NCBI GenBank assembly: GCA_963710625.1
Contig: CAVQBG010000009.1
Location: 1 to 64,000 of the forward strand
DNA: 64,000 nucleotides
DNA from: Sva-07 sp963710625
GTDB taxonomy: Bacteria; Actinomycetota; Acidimicrobiia; Acidimicrobiales; Ilumatobacteraceae
Direction of reading: 5' to 3'
Of this stretch, positions 9,160-16,378 are shown piece after piece; position 1 is the first letter of the stretch, and each line of letters starts with the position of its first letter. The notes beneath the pieces were generated by a model. That model worked only from the letters and a program-made list of their open reading frames with translations, was not told the DNA's origin and ran no database searches. The position numbers and the translations under genes are program-made.

Positions 9160-10290
9160 TCAGGTGGTCCGGCGACCGATTCGCTCGACAACCGCCGACT
9201 GGCTCTGCGGCAACGCGTGGGCATAGGTGTTCATCAGCATCTCGGGGCTGTGTCCGAGCAGGTCGGCGATGGCCCGCAGCTCACCGAGGTCGGTCGCTCC
9301 TTGCACCATGTGGGTCGCTGCGGTATGTCTGAGACCGTGCGAGGTGAGGCGCGGGAGTTCGGCGTCGGCAACGATTCGCTCGAGTGCACGATCGAACGAG
9401 CGGGGCAGCACGAGCCGACCGGCGCGCGTCGTGATGATCAGATCCTCGTCCTCCCAGGCCTCGCCGGCTGCGAGCCGTTCCGCTGCCTGTGCTGCTCGGC
9501 GCCGGGCGAACTCTCGAAGCGTCTCGTCGTCAAGCGGGATGATCCGACGGGATCGCTCGTTCTTGGCGTTGCTCCACGCCGCGCCGGTCCGCGTGGCCAC
9601 CAGGCTCTCGTCGATCCGCAGCGTTCCGGCCCTGGTGTCGAGGTCATCCCATCGCAGCGCGAGGATCTCACTGCGACGCAGCCCGTACAGCACGCCAAGC
9701 CGGAAGCCGACGGCCCAGCGGTGGCTCGCAGAGGTATCGAGAAAGCGGTCGACCTCGGCCGCAGTCCATGCGTCGGTCTCCTTGACCCTGTCGGGCTTGG
9801 CGACCGTTCGGGGGAGGCCGACACGGGCGGCTGGACTCCGTGGGATCAATCCCTCGTCGACGGCCTCGCGAAGCGACGCCCGCAGCACGTTGCGACAGAT
9901 CTGAACTCCACGCCGGGAGAGCTTTCCGCCCTCGGCGAGGTTGCTGATCCAGGTGGCGACGTCGTTGCGGTCGAGCAGCGAGAGTTGGATCGCTCCGAGA
10001 CCGTTCTCGATGTGCGGGATCGCCCATTCGTACTGCTCACGCGACTTGAGCGTGATGTCGGTACGGCCGGCCACATAGCGACGAACGAGCCAACTCACCG
10101 TGCCTCGTTCGGTCGAGCGATCCGCGGCCCGGGTCGACCGGGCCGCAGCGAGCGCTGAGCGCTGCGAATTGAACGTGCCGAGCTGTCTCGGACGGTGCTG
10201 GCCCGTCCCCGTGTCGATGCCGTCGACTCGCACGACCCACTTGTCTCGCTGCTTGCGGACGGTGGGTTGACCGGTTGCCTTCCATGCCAT
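9160..10290 (-). CDS. Tyrosine recombinase (integrase) of the tRNA-Pro element
   Basis: A 376-residue phage-type integrase. The start at 10290 is fixed by GAGGAGG six bases upstream. It has an N-terminal AP2-like arm-binding region (GTFNSQRSALAAAR), a SAM-like core-binding domain, and a catalytic domain with Arg in GLRRSEILALRW, the Lys hairpin (KNERSRR), HGLRH (HxxR), LLGHS and the Tyr nucleophile in NTYAHALPQ. It lies 100 bp from the 3' end of tRNA-Pro, the expected attachment site. Together with the HEPN/MNT pair, the excisionase-like gene and the relaxase relic it marks a formerly mobile element that extends left of the tRNA. I did not find the distal att copy by eye. Confidence 0.9.
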   Translation of the reverse strand: MAWKATGQPTVRKQRDKWVVRVDGIDTGTGQHRPRQLGTFNSQRSALAAARSTRAADRSTERGTVSWLVRRYVAGRTDITLKSREQYEWAIPHIENGLGAIQLSLLDRNDVATWISNLAEGGKLSRRGVQICRNVLRASLREAVDEGLIPRSPAARVGLPRTVAKPDRVKETDAWTAAEVDRFLDTSASHRWAVGFRLGVLYGLRRSEILALRWDDLDTRAGTLRIDESLVATRTGAAWSNAKNERSRRIIPLDDETLREFARRRAAQAAERLAAGEAWEDEDLIITTRAGRLVLPRSFDRALERIVADAELPRLTSHGLRHTAATHMVQGATDLGELRAIADLLGHSPEMLMNTYAHALPQSQSAVVERIGRRTT

Positions 10291-10389
10291 GGCGCCTCCT
10301 CGAGCGTCGCGAGCGCTCAGAAGTCTGATACATCGCTGATACATCCGACTTCTCGGACGATCAGTCGATTGCATCACACCTGGTAGATG

Positions 10390-10467
10390 TGGTCGGGATG
10401 GGGAGATTCGAACTCCCGGCCTCCTGCTCCCAAAGCAGGCGCGCTAACCAAGCTGCGCTACATCCCG
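10390..10467 (-). tRNA. tRNA-Pro (UGG), CCA encoded
   Basis: On the minus strand the acceptor CGGGATG pairs with CATCCCG. The anticodon stem CCTGC/GCAGG holds loop TTTGGGA (anticodon TGG), and the T-loop is TTCGAAT. Discriminator A and CCA are encoded (10390-10393). The 3' end faces the integrase at 9160-10290, so it is the likely attB of that element. Confidence 0.93.
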
Positions 10468-10514
10468 GATTGGCGGCCCATGCTACTGAGCCGGTGGCGG
10501 ACAACGGCGGTGCC

Positions 10515-11006
10515 TCAGAGTGCGATCGCGCCGGTCGTCGACGAGGGAGGGGCTGGCCATCGGCGCGTCCCGATCGAGAGGTCGGCGTCAGCGAATGCCG
10601 CGGCAAGTTGGTCGACATGCAGAGTGCGACGTCGGTCGGTGGGGTCGACGTTGGTGACCACCGCGATCACGTCGAGGTAGGCGATCCGAAAGCTTGGTCC
10701 GTGTCCGGCCTCCACGCCGGCCAGTGCGTGCGCCAGCTCGTGGGCGCCGGTGGCCACCGTGGTCTGGAGGCCAGCCAGCCGGATGACGGTCGTCGCGCCG
10801 GTCGATGACAACGCGCAGCGCGTCGAGGACGACTGGGCATCGCGCCGTGCCGGACGCACAGCGGTGTAGGGCCCGGGCCACCAGGAACCCTCGATGACCG
10901 ATCCGAGCAGCGATGCCACCCGTTCGAAGCCGATCACTTCCTCGAGATCCGTGCCGTCGAACGCGGCCAACTCGGCTGCATACACCGTCGCCCGATCGAC
11001 ATCCAT
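10515..11006 (-). CDS. Putative zinc metallohydrolase (TIGR04338-like)
   Basis: A 163-residue protein beginning MDVDRATVYAAEL, the usual opening of the TIGR04338 metallohydrolase family, with a clear HELAH zinc motif (HExxH) in VATGAHELAHALAG followed by GHGPSF, which may give the third ligand. Its start codon overlaps the stop of the DUF2786 gene (ATGA), so the two are co-translated. As I recall, such pairs are common in actinobacteria; the physiological substrate is unknown to me. Length is normal, with no signal peptide, so it is cytoplasmic. Confidence 0.65.
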   Translation of the reverse strand: MDVDRATVYAAELAAFDGTDLEEVIGFERVASLLGSVIEGSWWPGPYTAVRPARRDAQSSSTRCALSSTGATTVIRLAGLQTTVATGAHELAHALAGVEAGHGPSFRIAYLDVIAVVTNVDPTDRRRTLHVDQLAAAFADADLSIGTRRWPAPPSSTTGAIAL

Positions 11007-11752
11007 CAGCCGCGACCGATCGCCCGCCGCCCCAGCAGGCGGGCCCGGCCGACGTCGACTCGATCGGCGGCGTCGACCCCGGCTCTCCAGCCGCTGGCCT
11101 GGGCCGCGCCGGGAGCACGGGCGGCGCGGACCCGGCCGAAGGACTCCTTGGCGAACGCCTCCACACGCAACCGTCGATCGAGCAGCGCCGGAGGCGATCC
11201 GTCCGTGGAGTCGCCCGCGTTCGCCGATGCTTCCGTTTCGCGCCGCGAGTTCGTCAACAGTTCGCCCATCCTGTCGGCGTACCCGAAGAGGAACGACCGT
11301 CGGAAGCGCTGGGTTGCCGCGGCTGTCGATCGCCGCTCCTGCATCATCCGAGCAGCTGCCTGGGTATGCAATGACGTGTACATCACCTCGACGACGTCGA
11401 CGTCGGATGCGAATCCAGCGACGTAGGCAGTGGTGCCGTTCGGAGTCGTACCGAACACGACCCGAGCATCGTGGGCGGTGCTCACTGCGAGGAGGAGCGC
11501 CAGCCTGGCGCGGACGTAGGCACCCCTCCCCAACTGCAACTCTCTGACGACGAGTTCCGACTGCGCATCCGGGTCGGCGAGGCGTTCGGGATCGATGCGG
11601 TGCATCGCCACGAGTTCGGCGGCCTTGCGAGCGAATGCATCCGCTTCGTGCGCATTCGTGGTCGCCGCCGCCTTGTCCATGAGCTTGCGTACCTTCTGCA
11701 GCAGGAGGTCGCCACCACGCCTTCGGTCGGAGCTGGAGTAGGTTGACGTCAC
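11006..11752 (-). CDS. DUF2786 domain protein
   Basis: A 248-residue protein whose N-terminal 50 residues (KVRKLMDKAAATTNAHEADAF, then ARKAAELVAMHRID) are a typical DUF2786 helical domain. The rest is helical with an Arg-rich end. It starts with GTG at 11752, diverges from the TetR gene at 11805 across about 50 bp, and overlaps the metallohydrolase gene by four bases. The biochemical role is unknown; the linked metallohydrolase suggests a two-component unit. Confidence 0.7.
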   Translation of the reverse strand: MTSTYSSSDRRRGGDLLLQKVRKLMDKAAATTNAHEADAFARKAAELVAMHRIDPERLADPDAQSELVVRELQLGRGAYVRARLALLLAVSTAHDARVVFGTTPNGTTAYVAGFASDVDVVEVMYTSLHTQAAARMMQERRSTAAATQRFRRSFLFGYADRMGELLTNSRRETEASANAGDSTDGSPPALLDRRLRVEAFAKESFGRVRAARAPGAAQASGWRAGVDAADRVDVGRARLLGRRAIGRG

Positions 11753-11804
11753 CGGTCACGCCGTTCGAGGTTTGGGCGTGGACACACGAGGCGAGCGTAG
11801 AACG

Positions 11805-12428
11805 ATGGAGCAGACACGACAGACACCGGTCCTCGACGATGAGGGACCCGTCGACGGTCGCACGAGGCGCCGGACCCGCAACCGTACGGCCGTGATCTCG
11901 GCGCTGCTCGAGATGATCCGCGAAGGCGACCTGCATCCCGTTGCAGCGGAGATCGCCGAGCGCGCCGGGGTCTCACACCGGTCGGTCTTCCGCTACTTCG
12001 ACGATCTCGACGATCTCGTGCGCACCGCGATCGACCAGGCGTTCCAGGACGCCGCGCCGCTCAGCGCCGTGCCCGACCTCGGACACGGATCGCTGGCCGA
12101 ACGCATCGAGCGTTTCGTCGATGCGCGGCTCGAGCTGTTCGCGTTCGTGGACGGCACGATGCAACTGGCCAGGATGCGCGCCTACTCGATCCCGTCGATC
12201 GACGAGGAGCTCGCTGCGATCGCCGAACAGTTCCGCCTCCAGATCGGCGAGCACTTCGCCGCCGAACTCGGAGCGGTCGAGCCCCCGGCACGCGAGTTCC
12301 TCGTCGATGCGGTGCTGGTCCTCTCGAGCTACGACTCGTACACGATTCACCTCCGGTTGCTGGGCAGCTCCGTCGAACGCATCCGTACAGCCTGGACGAC
12401 CGGACTCACTGCGCTGCTGAAGAACTGA
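11805..12428 (+). CDS. TetR-family transcriptional regulator
   Basis: A 207-residue TetR regulator. The HTH is clear at about residues 40-60 (AAEIAERAGVSHRSVFRYFDD), followed by a helical ligand domain with acidic and hydrophobic helices. The ATG at 11805 is the likely start; upstream in-frame TTG and GTG codons exist at 11772 and 11778. It is divergent from the DUF2786 gene and may control it or itself through the 50-bp gap, but I see no strong palindrome there. The ligand is unknown. Confidence 0.85.
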   Translation: MEQTRQTPVLDDEGPVDGRTRRRTRNRTAVISALLEMIREGDLHPVAAEIAERAGVSHRSVFRYFDDLDDLVRTAIDQAFQDAAPLSAVPDLGHGSLAERIERFVDARLELFAFVDGTMQLARMRAYSIPSIDEELAAIAEQFRLQIGEHFAAELGAVEPPAREFLVDAVLVLSSYDSYTIHLRLLGSSVERIRTAWTTGLTALLKN

Positions 12429-12464
12429 GCGGCAGCCAGCGACGCCGATAAGGTGTCGGCGCTC

Positions 12465-12550
<86 letters not shown>

Positions 12551-12657
12551 AGGTCAGGGTGCAAATCCTGGTCGGGTGAGCGTAACGGCGATGGGTCCCA
12601 CGGGCCGTCGTGCCTACACGTGCCTACCGAGTTGGCACCGAGCACGAGGAGCCTCCC
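12551..12657 (+). promoter_or_regulatory. Left-end arm region of element A with GTGCCTA repeats
   Basis: About 80 bases here are shared with 21028-21105 (element B left end). They include a hairpin with loop GTGCAAAT and, near 12610-12630, two GTGCCTA copies about ten bases apart. The same tandem GTGCCT pair appears near the right ends of both elements, so these are good candidates for integrase arm sites. GAGGAG just before 12658 is the integrase ribosome site. Confidence 0.55.
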
Positions 12658-13746
12658 ATGGCCCGAGCCCGTTCCTTCGGCAACATCCGCAAGCTGCCCA
12701 GCGGCCGCTACCAAGCGCGCTACTGGCACCTCGGGAAGCAGATCCCTGCCGATACCACGTTCGCCAACAAGACCGACGCGAGGCGCTGGCTCGCCACGAT
12801 CGAGGCCGACATGTTCCGGGGCGTCTGGATCGATCCGAACGCCGGGAAGATCCCGTTCGGCGAGTATGCGACCCGTTGGGTCACCGAGCGTCCCGTGCGC
12901 CCGCGGACGCGTGAGATCTACGAGGGCCAGCTGCGCCACATCATCACCATGTTTGACGGTGTCCACCTGTGCGACGTCCACCCGGTCGCCGTGCGGACGT
13001 GGCACGGCCGACTGGCGGCGAGCGGCCTGCACCACAACACGGTGGCGAAGATCTACCGCCTGTTCCGCTCGATCATGACGACCGCATTCGACGACGGACT
13101 CATCGCTCGGAACCCGGTCCGCATCAAGGGCGCGTCGGCGGAGCGGATGATCGAGCGTCCGCTGCTCAGGTGGGACGACGTCCGAGCGCTCGCCGGCGCG
13201 ATCCATCCACGGTTCGAGTGCCTGGTGTGGACGGCTGCCGCAAGCGGCCTGCGCTTCGGCGAGCTCGCCGGCCTCACGATCGAGCACGTCAACCTCGAAC
13301 GCCGTGAGCTGCGAGTGATGCAAGCGCTCCACGACATCAAGGGCCAGGGCCCGACCCTCGGCCCACCGAAGACCGAGAGCGCCGTCCGGACGGTCCCGGT
13401 CGCCGAGTCGATCGCCGTCCGGCTGGCGGCTCACATCGAGGAGTACGTCGACGACGGCGAGCCGGACTCACTCGTCTTCACCTCACTGCGGGGCGCCCCG
13501 CTGCTCAACACCTACTTCGCCCCGCAGTGGTCGAAGGCCAGAGACGCCGTCGGCCTCCGCCACGTCCGCTTCCACGACCTCCGCCACCTCGCCGGCACCG
13601 AGGCCGCGACGGCAGGAGCCTCGCTCCGAGAGGTCATGTCGATCATGGGTCACGCATCGAGCGCAGCGAGCCTCCGCTACCTCAAGACCGCCGAGCATCG
13701 AAGCCGCGAGATCGCCGACGCCATCGGCCGTCGGATGGAGAGCTGA
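12658..13746 (+). CDS. Tyrosine recombinase (integrase) of element A
   Basis: A 362-residue integrase; the start at 12658 has GAGGAG at the right distance. The N-terminal domain (GNIRKLPSGRYQARYW) is the arm-binding fold of actinophage integrases. The core-binding domain follows. Catalytic residues are seen in SGLRFGELAGL (Arg), PPKTESAVRTVP (Lys hairpin), HDLRH (HxxR), IMGHAS (His) and RYLKTAEHRS (Tyr nucleophile). It lies 120 bp from tRNA-Gly and is the only integrase in the tandem array, so it presumably serves element B as well. Distinct in sequence from the tRNA-Pro integrase. Confidence 0.92.
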   Translation: MARARSFGNIRKLPSGRYQARYWHLGKQIPADTTFANKTDARRWLATIEADMFRGVWIDPNAGKIPFGEYATRWVTERPVRPRTREIYEGQLRHIITMFDGVHLCDVHPVAVRTWHGRLAASGLHHNTVAKIYRLFRSIMTTAFDDGLIARNPVRIKGASAERMIERPLLRWDDVRALAGAIHPRFECLVWTAAASGLRFGELAGLTIEHVNLERRELRVMQALHDIKGQGPTLGPPKTESAVRTVPVAESIAVRLAAHIEEYVDDGEPDSLVFTSLRGAPLLNTYFAPQWSKARDAVGLRHVRFHDLRHLAGTEAATAGASLREVMSIMGHASSAASLRYLKTAEHRSREIADAIGRRMES

Positions 13747-13747
13747 C

Positions 13748-14293
13748 TCACTGCTCCGTCGTGCGTCGTGCGAGGTCGAGTCGCCGGTCGAACTCCTCCT
13801 CGTACCGACGACATACGAGTTCCCGGCTCGGCTCCTGAAGACGCTTGATCCGCCTCGCCTCGTTGTCGCGCTCCCAGTCAGCGAGATGCTCGACCAGCCA
13901 GACGATGCCAGCCGGGTCGTGCGAGCGCATCCTGTCAAGCGCGTGTTCGTACTTCCGGCTGAGCATCCACCGGCTCAGCACCAGGTCGTCGTACCGCTCC
14001 TCGAGGTCGACCAGCTCGCGGCGCAACGCACCGATGGTCGCCTCGCAGTCCGTGTGATCGGCGACCTGCTCTGGAGCAACCGCGGACGCCGGCGGCTGAT
14101 TCGTTGGAGCGACTGGCGTGACGATCGGCAGGGGTGCCTCGCCATGCCGTCGGCCGGCATCACTGGAAGCCCCCTCTGCTCGCCGCGACGCCGCTTCTCG
14201 CTCGGCACGCTTCGCAGCGCGGGTCGCTCTCATCCGTTCGGCGTCCGACGCCCACTTCCGCGGTCGTCCGGGCTTCCGCTTCTGCTCCCCCAC
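13748..14293 (-). CDS. AT-hook-like regulatory or replication-type protein
   Basis: A 181-residue basic protein. It begins VGEQKRKPGRPRKWASDAER with an AT-hook-like GRPRKW, continues into a charged helix rich in Arg/Ala/Glu, a Pro-rich linker, and a coiled-coil region with LRRELVDLEERYDDLVLSR. I chose the GTG at 14293 because AGAGGAG lies six bases upstream. A longer frame to 14419 would run through the iteron-like repeats, which are better read as regulatory DNA. It is convergent with the integrase (stops one base apart). A DNA-binding control or excision factor is plausible; not assigned to a family. Confidence 0.6.
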   Translation of the reverse strand: MGEQKRKPGRPRKWASDAERMRATRAAKRAEREAASRRAEGASSDAGRRHGEAPLPIVTPVAPTNQPPASAVAPEQVADHTDCEATIGALRRELVDLEERYDDLVLSRWMLSRKYEHALDRMRSHDPAGIVWLVEHLADWERDNEARRIKRLQEPSRELVCRRYEEEFDRRLDLARRTTEQ

Positions 14294-14319
14294 CTGAGGC
14301 TCCTCTCTGTCGGGAACCT

Positions 14320-14388
14320 CCCAGATTCGAGTTCCCGACTCCCGGAAACACTCCCGAATGCGCTGCCCGGGTTCCCGGAAACCCTCCC
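14320..14388. repeat. Iteron-like direct repeats upstream of the AT-hook gene
   Basis: TCCCGGAAACACTCCC (14340-14355) and TCCCGGAAACCCTCCC (14373-14388) lie 33 bp apart, start to start, which is about three helical turns. A shorter version (CGGGAACCTCCC) lies near 14321-14332, and further TTCCCG and CCCGGG motifs lie between. The set sits just upstream of the 14293 start, as expected for binding sites of the encoded protein or of an excision factor. Confidence 0.55.
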
Positions 14389-14523
14389 AGGCACGTTGCC
14401 CGAGTGCCTCAACCGCCACCCTGGTTCCAACGGCCGGTCGCGAGCCACTAGTCTCGGATATGGTTCGGGTGTGTCGCTAGTTCCGTTCTAACCCCGGCAA
14501 TGTCAATCCCTACGGGAGGGAAC

Positions 14524-15123
14524 ATGCCAGCAACAGTTGCCGTGGAGCACGGTGAAGCCGCACGCCTCGCAGTCCAGGTCGTCTCCTTCGCCGAGCTTGC
14601 GCGTCTCACCCCGGCGGTAACCGCGCGGCGGCCCATCGTCGATCGCTTGGCCGACGCTCTAGACGCGTTTGCTTCCAAAGGCGTTGGGCGGGGTCCAGCC
14701 GAGATGATTCGGCTTGCCTCGACCCCCGAGGAGCTCATCGAGTCATTGCGTGAGTTGCGCGAGTCAATCGAGGAATCGCCGATGCCAGAGTCCGAGTGGC
14801 TCTCTGTTGCCGAGCTGCTTGGCGAAGAGCTCACGGTCGCACTAGTTGGCATCTCATCCACGTCACTCCAGCGGTATCGGTCGCAGCTACGGGCGACACC
14901 AGATGACGTCGCGGCTCGCCTGCATTTCGTAGCCCTGATCGTTGCTGCACTCGCCGGTAGCTACAACGAGATCGGAATTCGGCGCTGGTTCGGTCGCGCT
15001 CGAACGGCTCTCGACGGTGCCCGGCCGATGGACTTGCTCCGCGGCGAGTGGTCTCCACAAGAAGAAGGCCCTCGCTCTGTGCGACAGCTCGCTGACGCGC
15101 TGTTGGCAAGCCCCGCAACATGA
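14524..15123 (+). CDS. Xre/MbcA/ParS-type antitoxin of a RES toxin
   Basis: A 199-residue antitoxin. The start at 14524 has GGGAGGG seven bases upstream. The C-terminal half carries the toxin-binding domain of the RES-Xre (DUF2384) family: a SLQRYRS helix, RLHFVALIVAAL, then GIRRWFGRARTALDGARPMDLLRGEW near the end. The N-terminal part would bind DNA. Its TGA overlaps the RES start (ATGA), giving coupled translation. Homologous antitoxins repress their own operon and shield the toxin active site. Confidence 0.8.
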   Translation: MPATVAVEHGEAARLAVQVVSFAELARLTPAVTARRPIVDRLADALDAFASKGVGRGPAEMIRLASTPEELIESLRELRESIEESPMPESEWLSVAELLGEELTVALVGISSTSLQRYRSQLRATPDDVAARLHFVALIVAALAGSYNEIGIRRWFGRARTALDGARPMDLLRGEWSPQEEGPRSVRQLADALLASPAT

Positions 15124-15644
15124 TTCTCTATCGCAACTGTGATCGCCGGTATCCGTTCCTGTGGGAAGGGACGGACCAACCACCAGCACGATGGCACGGT
15201 GATGGCGAGGGCCCCGCCCAGTACCTCGCCGACACACCCAACGGAGCATGGGCCGAGTTCCTGCGACACGAGGAGATCGTTGATGAGGCAGACTTGGCCG
15301 GCGTCAGCCGCGCTCTCTGGGCTGTTGAACTTGAAGAGGAACCAACTGCTCAGCCGTCACTCGACGTAGCTGTGCAGAGGGGCGGAGCCGACAGCTATCC
15401 GAGGTGCCAGGAAGAGGGTGCGCGCCTACGCGCCGAAGGTCACACGGGTCTCGTTGCGCCGTCGGCTGCACTCAATAGCGGAGCCGCCGGCGGCTGGACG
15501 GTCGCTGGAGGTCTAATCCCCGGTGCCGCCCGAGACGGTGTGGTCGTCGTTCTGTACGGGCCACGCCCTGATCTCGTCGGCTGGATGATCGTCGACCGAG
15601 GCCAACCTCCTGTGGAAGCGCTCGGCAGCGTTCGACACCTGTGA
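15120..15644 (+). CDS. RES-domain toxin (NAD+-degrading family)
   Basis: A 174-residue RES protein. The defining residues are in place: Arg24 in QPPARWHG, Glu46 in GAWAEFLRHEE, and Ser in APSAAL near residue 114. Characterised RES toxins (Res, MbcT) break down NAD+ and stop growth or kill the cell. The fold spans the whole protein, with no extra domain. It is translationally coupled to the antitoxin. Inside a mobile island the pair can act as an addiction module or an abortive-infection module; which applies here is not known. Confidence 0.82.
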   Translation: MILYRNCDRRYPFLWEGTDQPPARWHGDGEGPAQYLADTPNGAWAEFLRHEEIVDEADLAGVSRALWAVELEEEPTAQPSLDVAVQRGGADSYPRCQEEGARLRAEGHTGLVAPSAALNSGAAGGWTVAGGLIPGAARDGVVVVLYGPRPDLVGWMIVDRGQPPVEALGSVRHL

Positions 15645-16010
15645 GTCCTCACAGAGTTCGCATCGGCTCGAGATCGCCAGAGTTGGGCTGGCAAGAGCCA
15701 TCTCTGGATTTCCGAACGCGTGCAGGACCCGTGGTGCATATGTGTAGGTGTGGGGCAGAGAGGAGCGAAGCGATCGCAATAGTGGGGCGGTCAGATGCGG
15801 GCGCGTAGAGTCATGGAAGCGGTTGAGGACGACCCGCGCGTGAGCGGCGACCTGGTTCGGGATTGGGGCGATGATCACCGAGACGGGAGCCCTGACACGT
15901 GCGCCGGCAAGACAGGGCTTGCCGGCGCAAACGACGAACATCGCCATTGCGCGATCATCGCGTTGTTGCGATGATCCCTCACCGGACCGCCATTCGATAG
16001 GAGCGCCGTT
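15645..16010. promoter_or_regulatory. Regulatory gap upstream of the XRE/ATPase unit
   Basis: No convincing gene. It holds a perfect 12-bp hairpin at 15900-15929 (TGCGCCGGCAAG / CTTGCCGGCGCA, six-base loop), probably the terminator of the RES operon although without a T-run. It also holds a perfect 9-bp palindrome GATCATCGC / GCGATGATC at 15953-15976, and a further GCGATGATC half-site at 15868-15876. AGGAG at about 15999 is the ribosome site of the next gene. Confidence 0.65.
15953..15976. promoter_or_regulatory. Operator palindrome for the XRE regulator
   Basis: GATCATCGC and GCGATGATC flank GTTGTT. It is perfect, lies 34 bp upstream of the XRE start, and has an extra half-site 77 bp further upstream. 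It is the natural binding site for the adjacent HTH protein. Confidence 0.65.
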
Positions 16011-16331
16011 ATGGCCAGCCACTCCCGATGGGATGACATCAAGACGCGACGCCCCGGCCCACTCGAGAACGCCTGCAGAGCCGAGGAGCAGACCTTCACG
16101 CTTGGTGAGCTGATCTACGAACTGCGCACCGGCGCGGGCCTCAGCCAGCGGGAGCTCGCCGAGCGAATGGGCACGACACAATCGGTCATCTCAAGACTCG
16201 AGGAAGGTGGAGGTGGCCGACCGCGGCTCGACACTCTTGCGCGGATCGCTTCTGCGCTCGACCGGCACCTCGTCGTGTCGTTCCCCGAAGAGGTGCCGAT
16301 GGGCCTCAAAAGCGCTATTCAGGTCGCATGA
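16011..16331 (+). CDS. XRE-family regulator (HigA-like) of the ATPase cassette
   Basis: A 106-residue protein with a short N-terminal arm (SRWDDIKTRRPG, as in HigA-type antitoxins) and an XRE HTH at about residues 38-90 (GLSQRELAERMGTTQSVISR, then LDTLARIASALDRHLVVSF). A good ribosome site (AGGAG) precedes it. No HigB-like toxin lies beside it; the next gene, 47 bp downstream on the same strand, is the giant ATPase, so the two probably form one operon controlled by the palindrome at 15953-15976. I infer that it holds the ATPase at low expression. Confidence 0.8.
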   Translation: MASHSRWDDIKTRRPGPLENACRAEEQTFTLGELIYELRTGAGLSQRELAERMGTTQSVISRLEEGGGGRPRLDTLARIASALDRHLVVSFPEEVPMGLKSAIQVA

Positions 16332-16378
16332 TTGGGGATTGATGACGCGGCCACACCTCGATCAGCCAGGATGACCCC

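Noticed and set aside
14294..14419. Longer start (GTG at 14419) for the AT-hook protein
   Set aside because: The extra part covers the iteron-like repeats and gives odd repetitive peptide; the GTG at 14293 has a perfect ribosome site.
15513..16181. 222-codon minus-strand frame as a HigB-like toxin next to the XRE gene
   Set aside because: It overlaps the RES and XRE genes, shows no RelE/HigB pattern, and spans a strong hairpin; judged noncoding.
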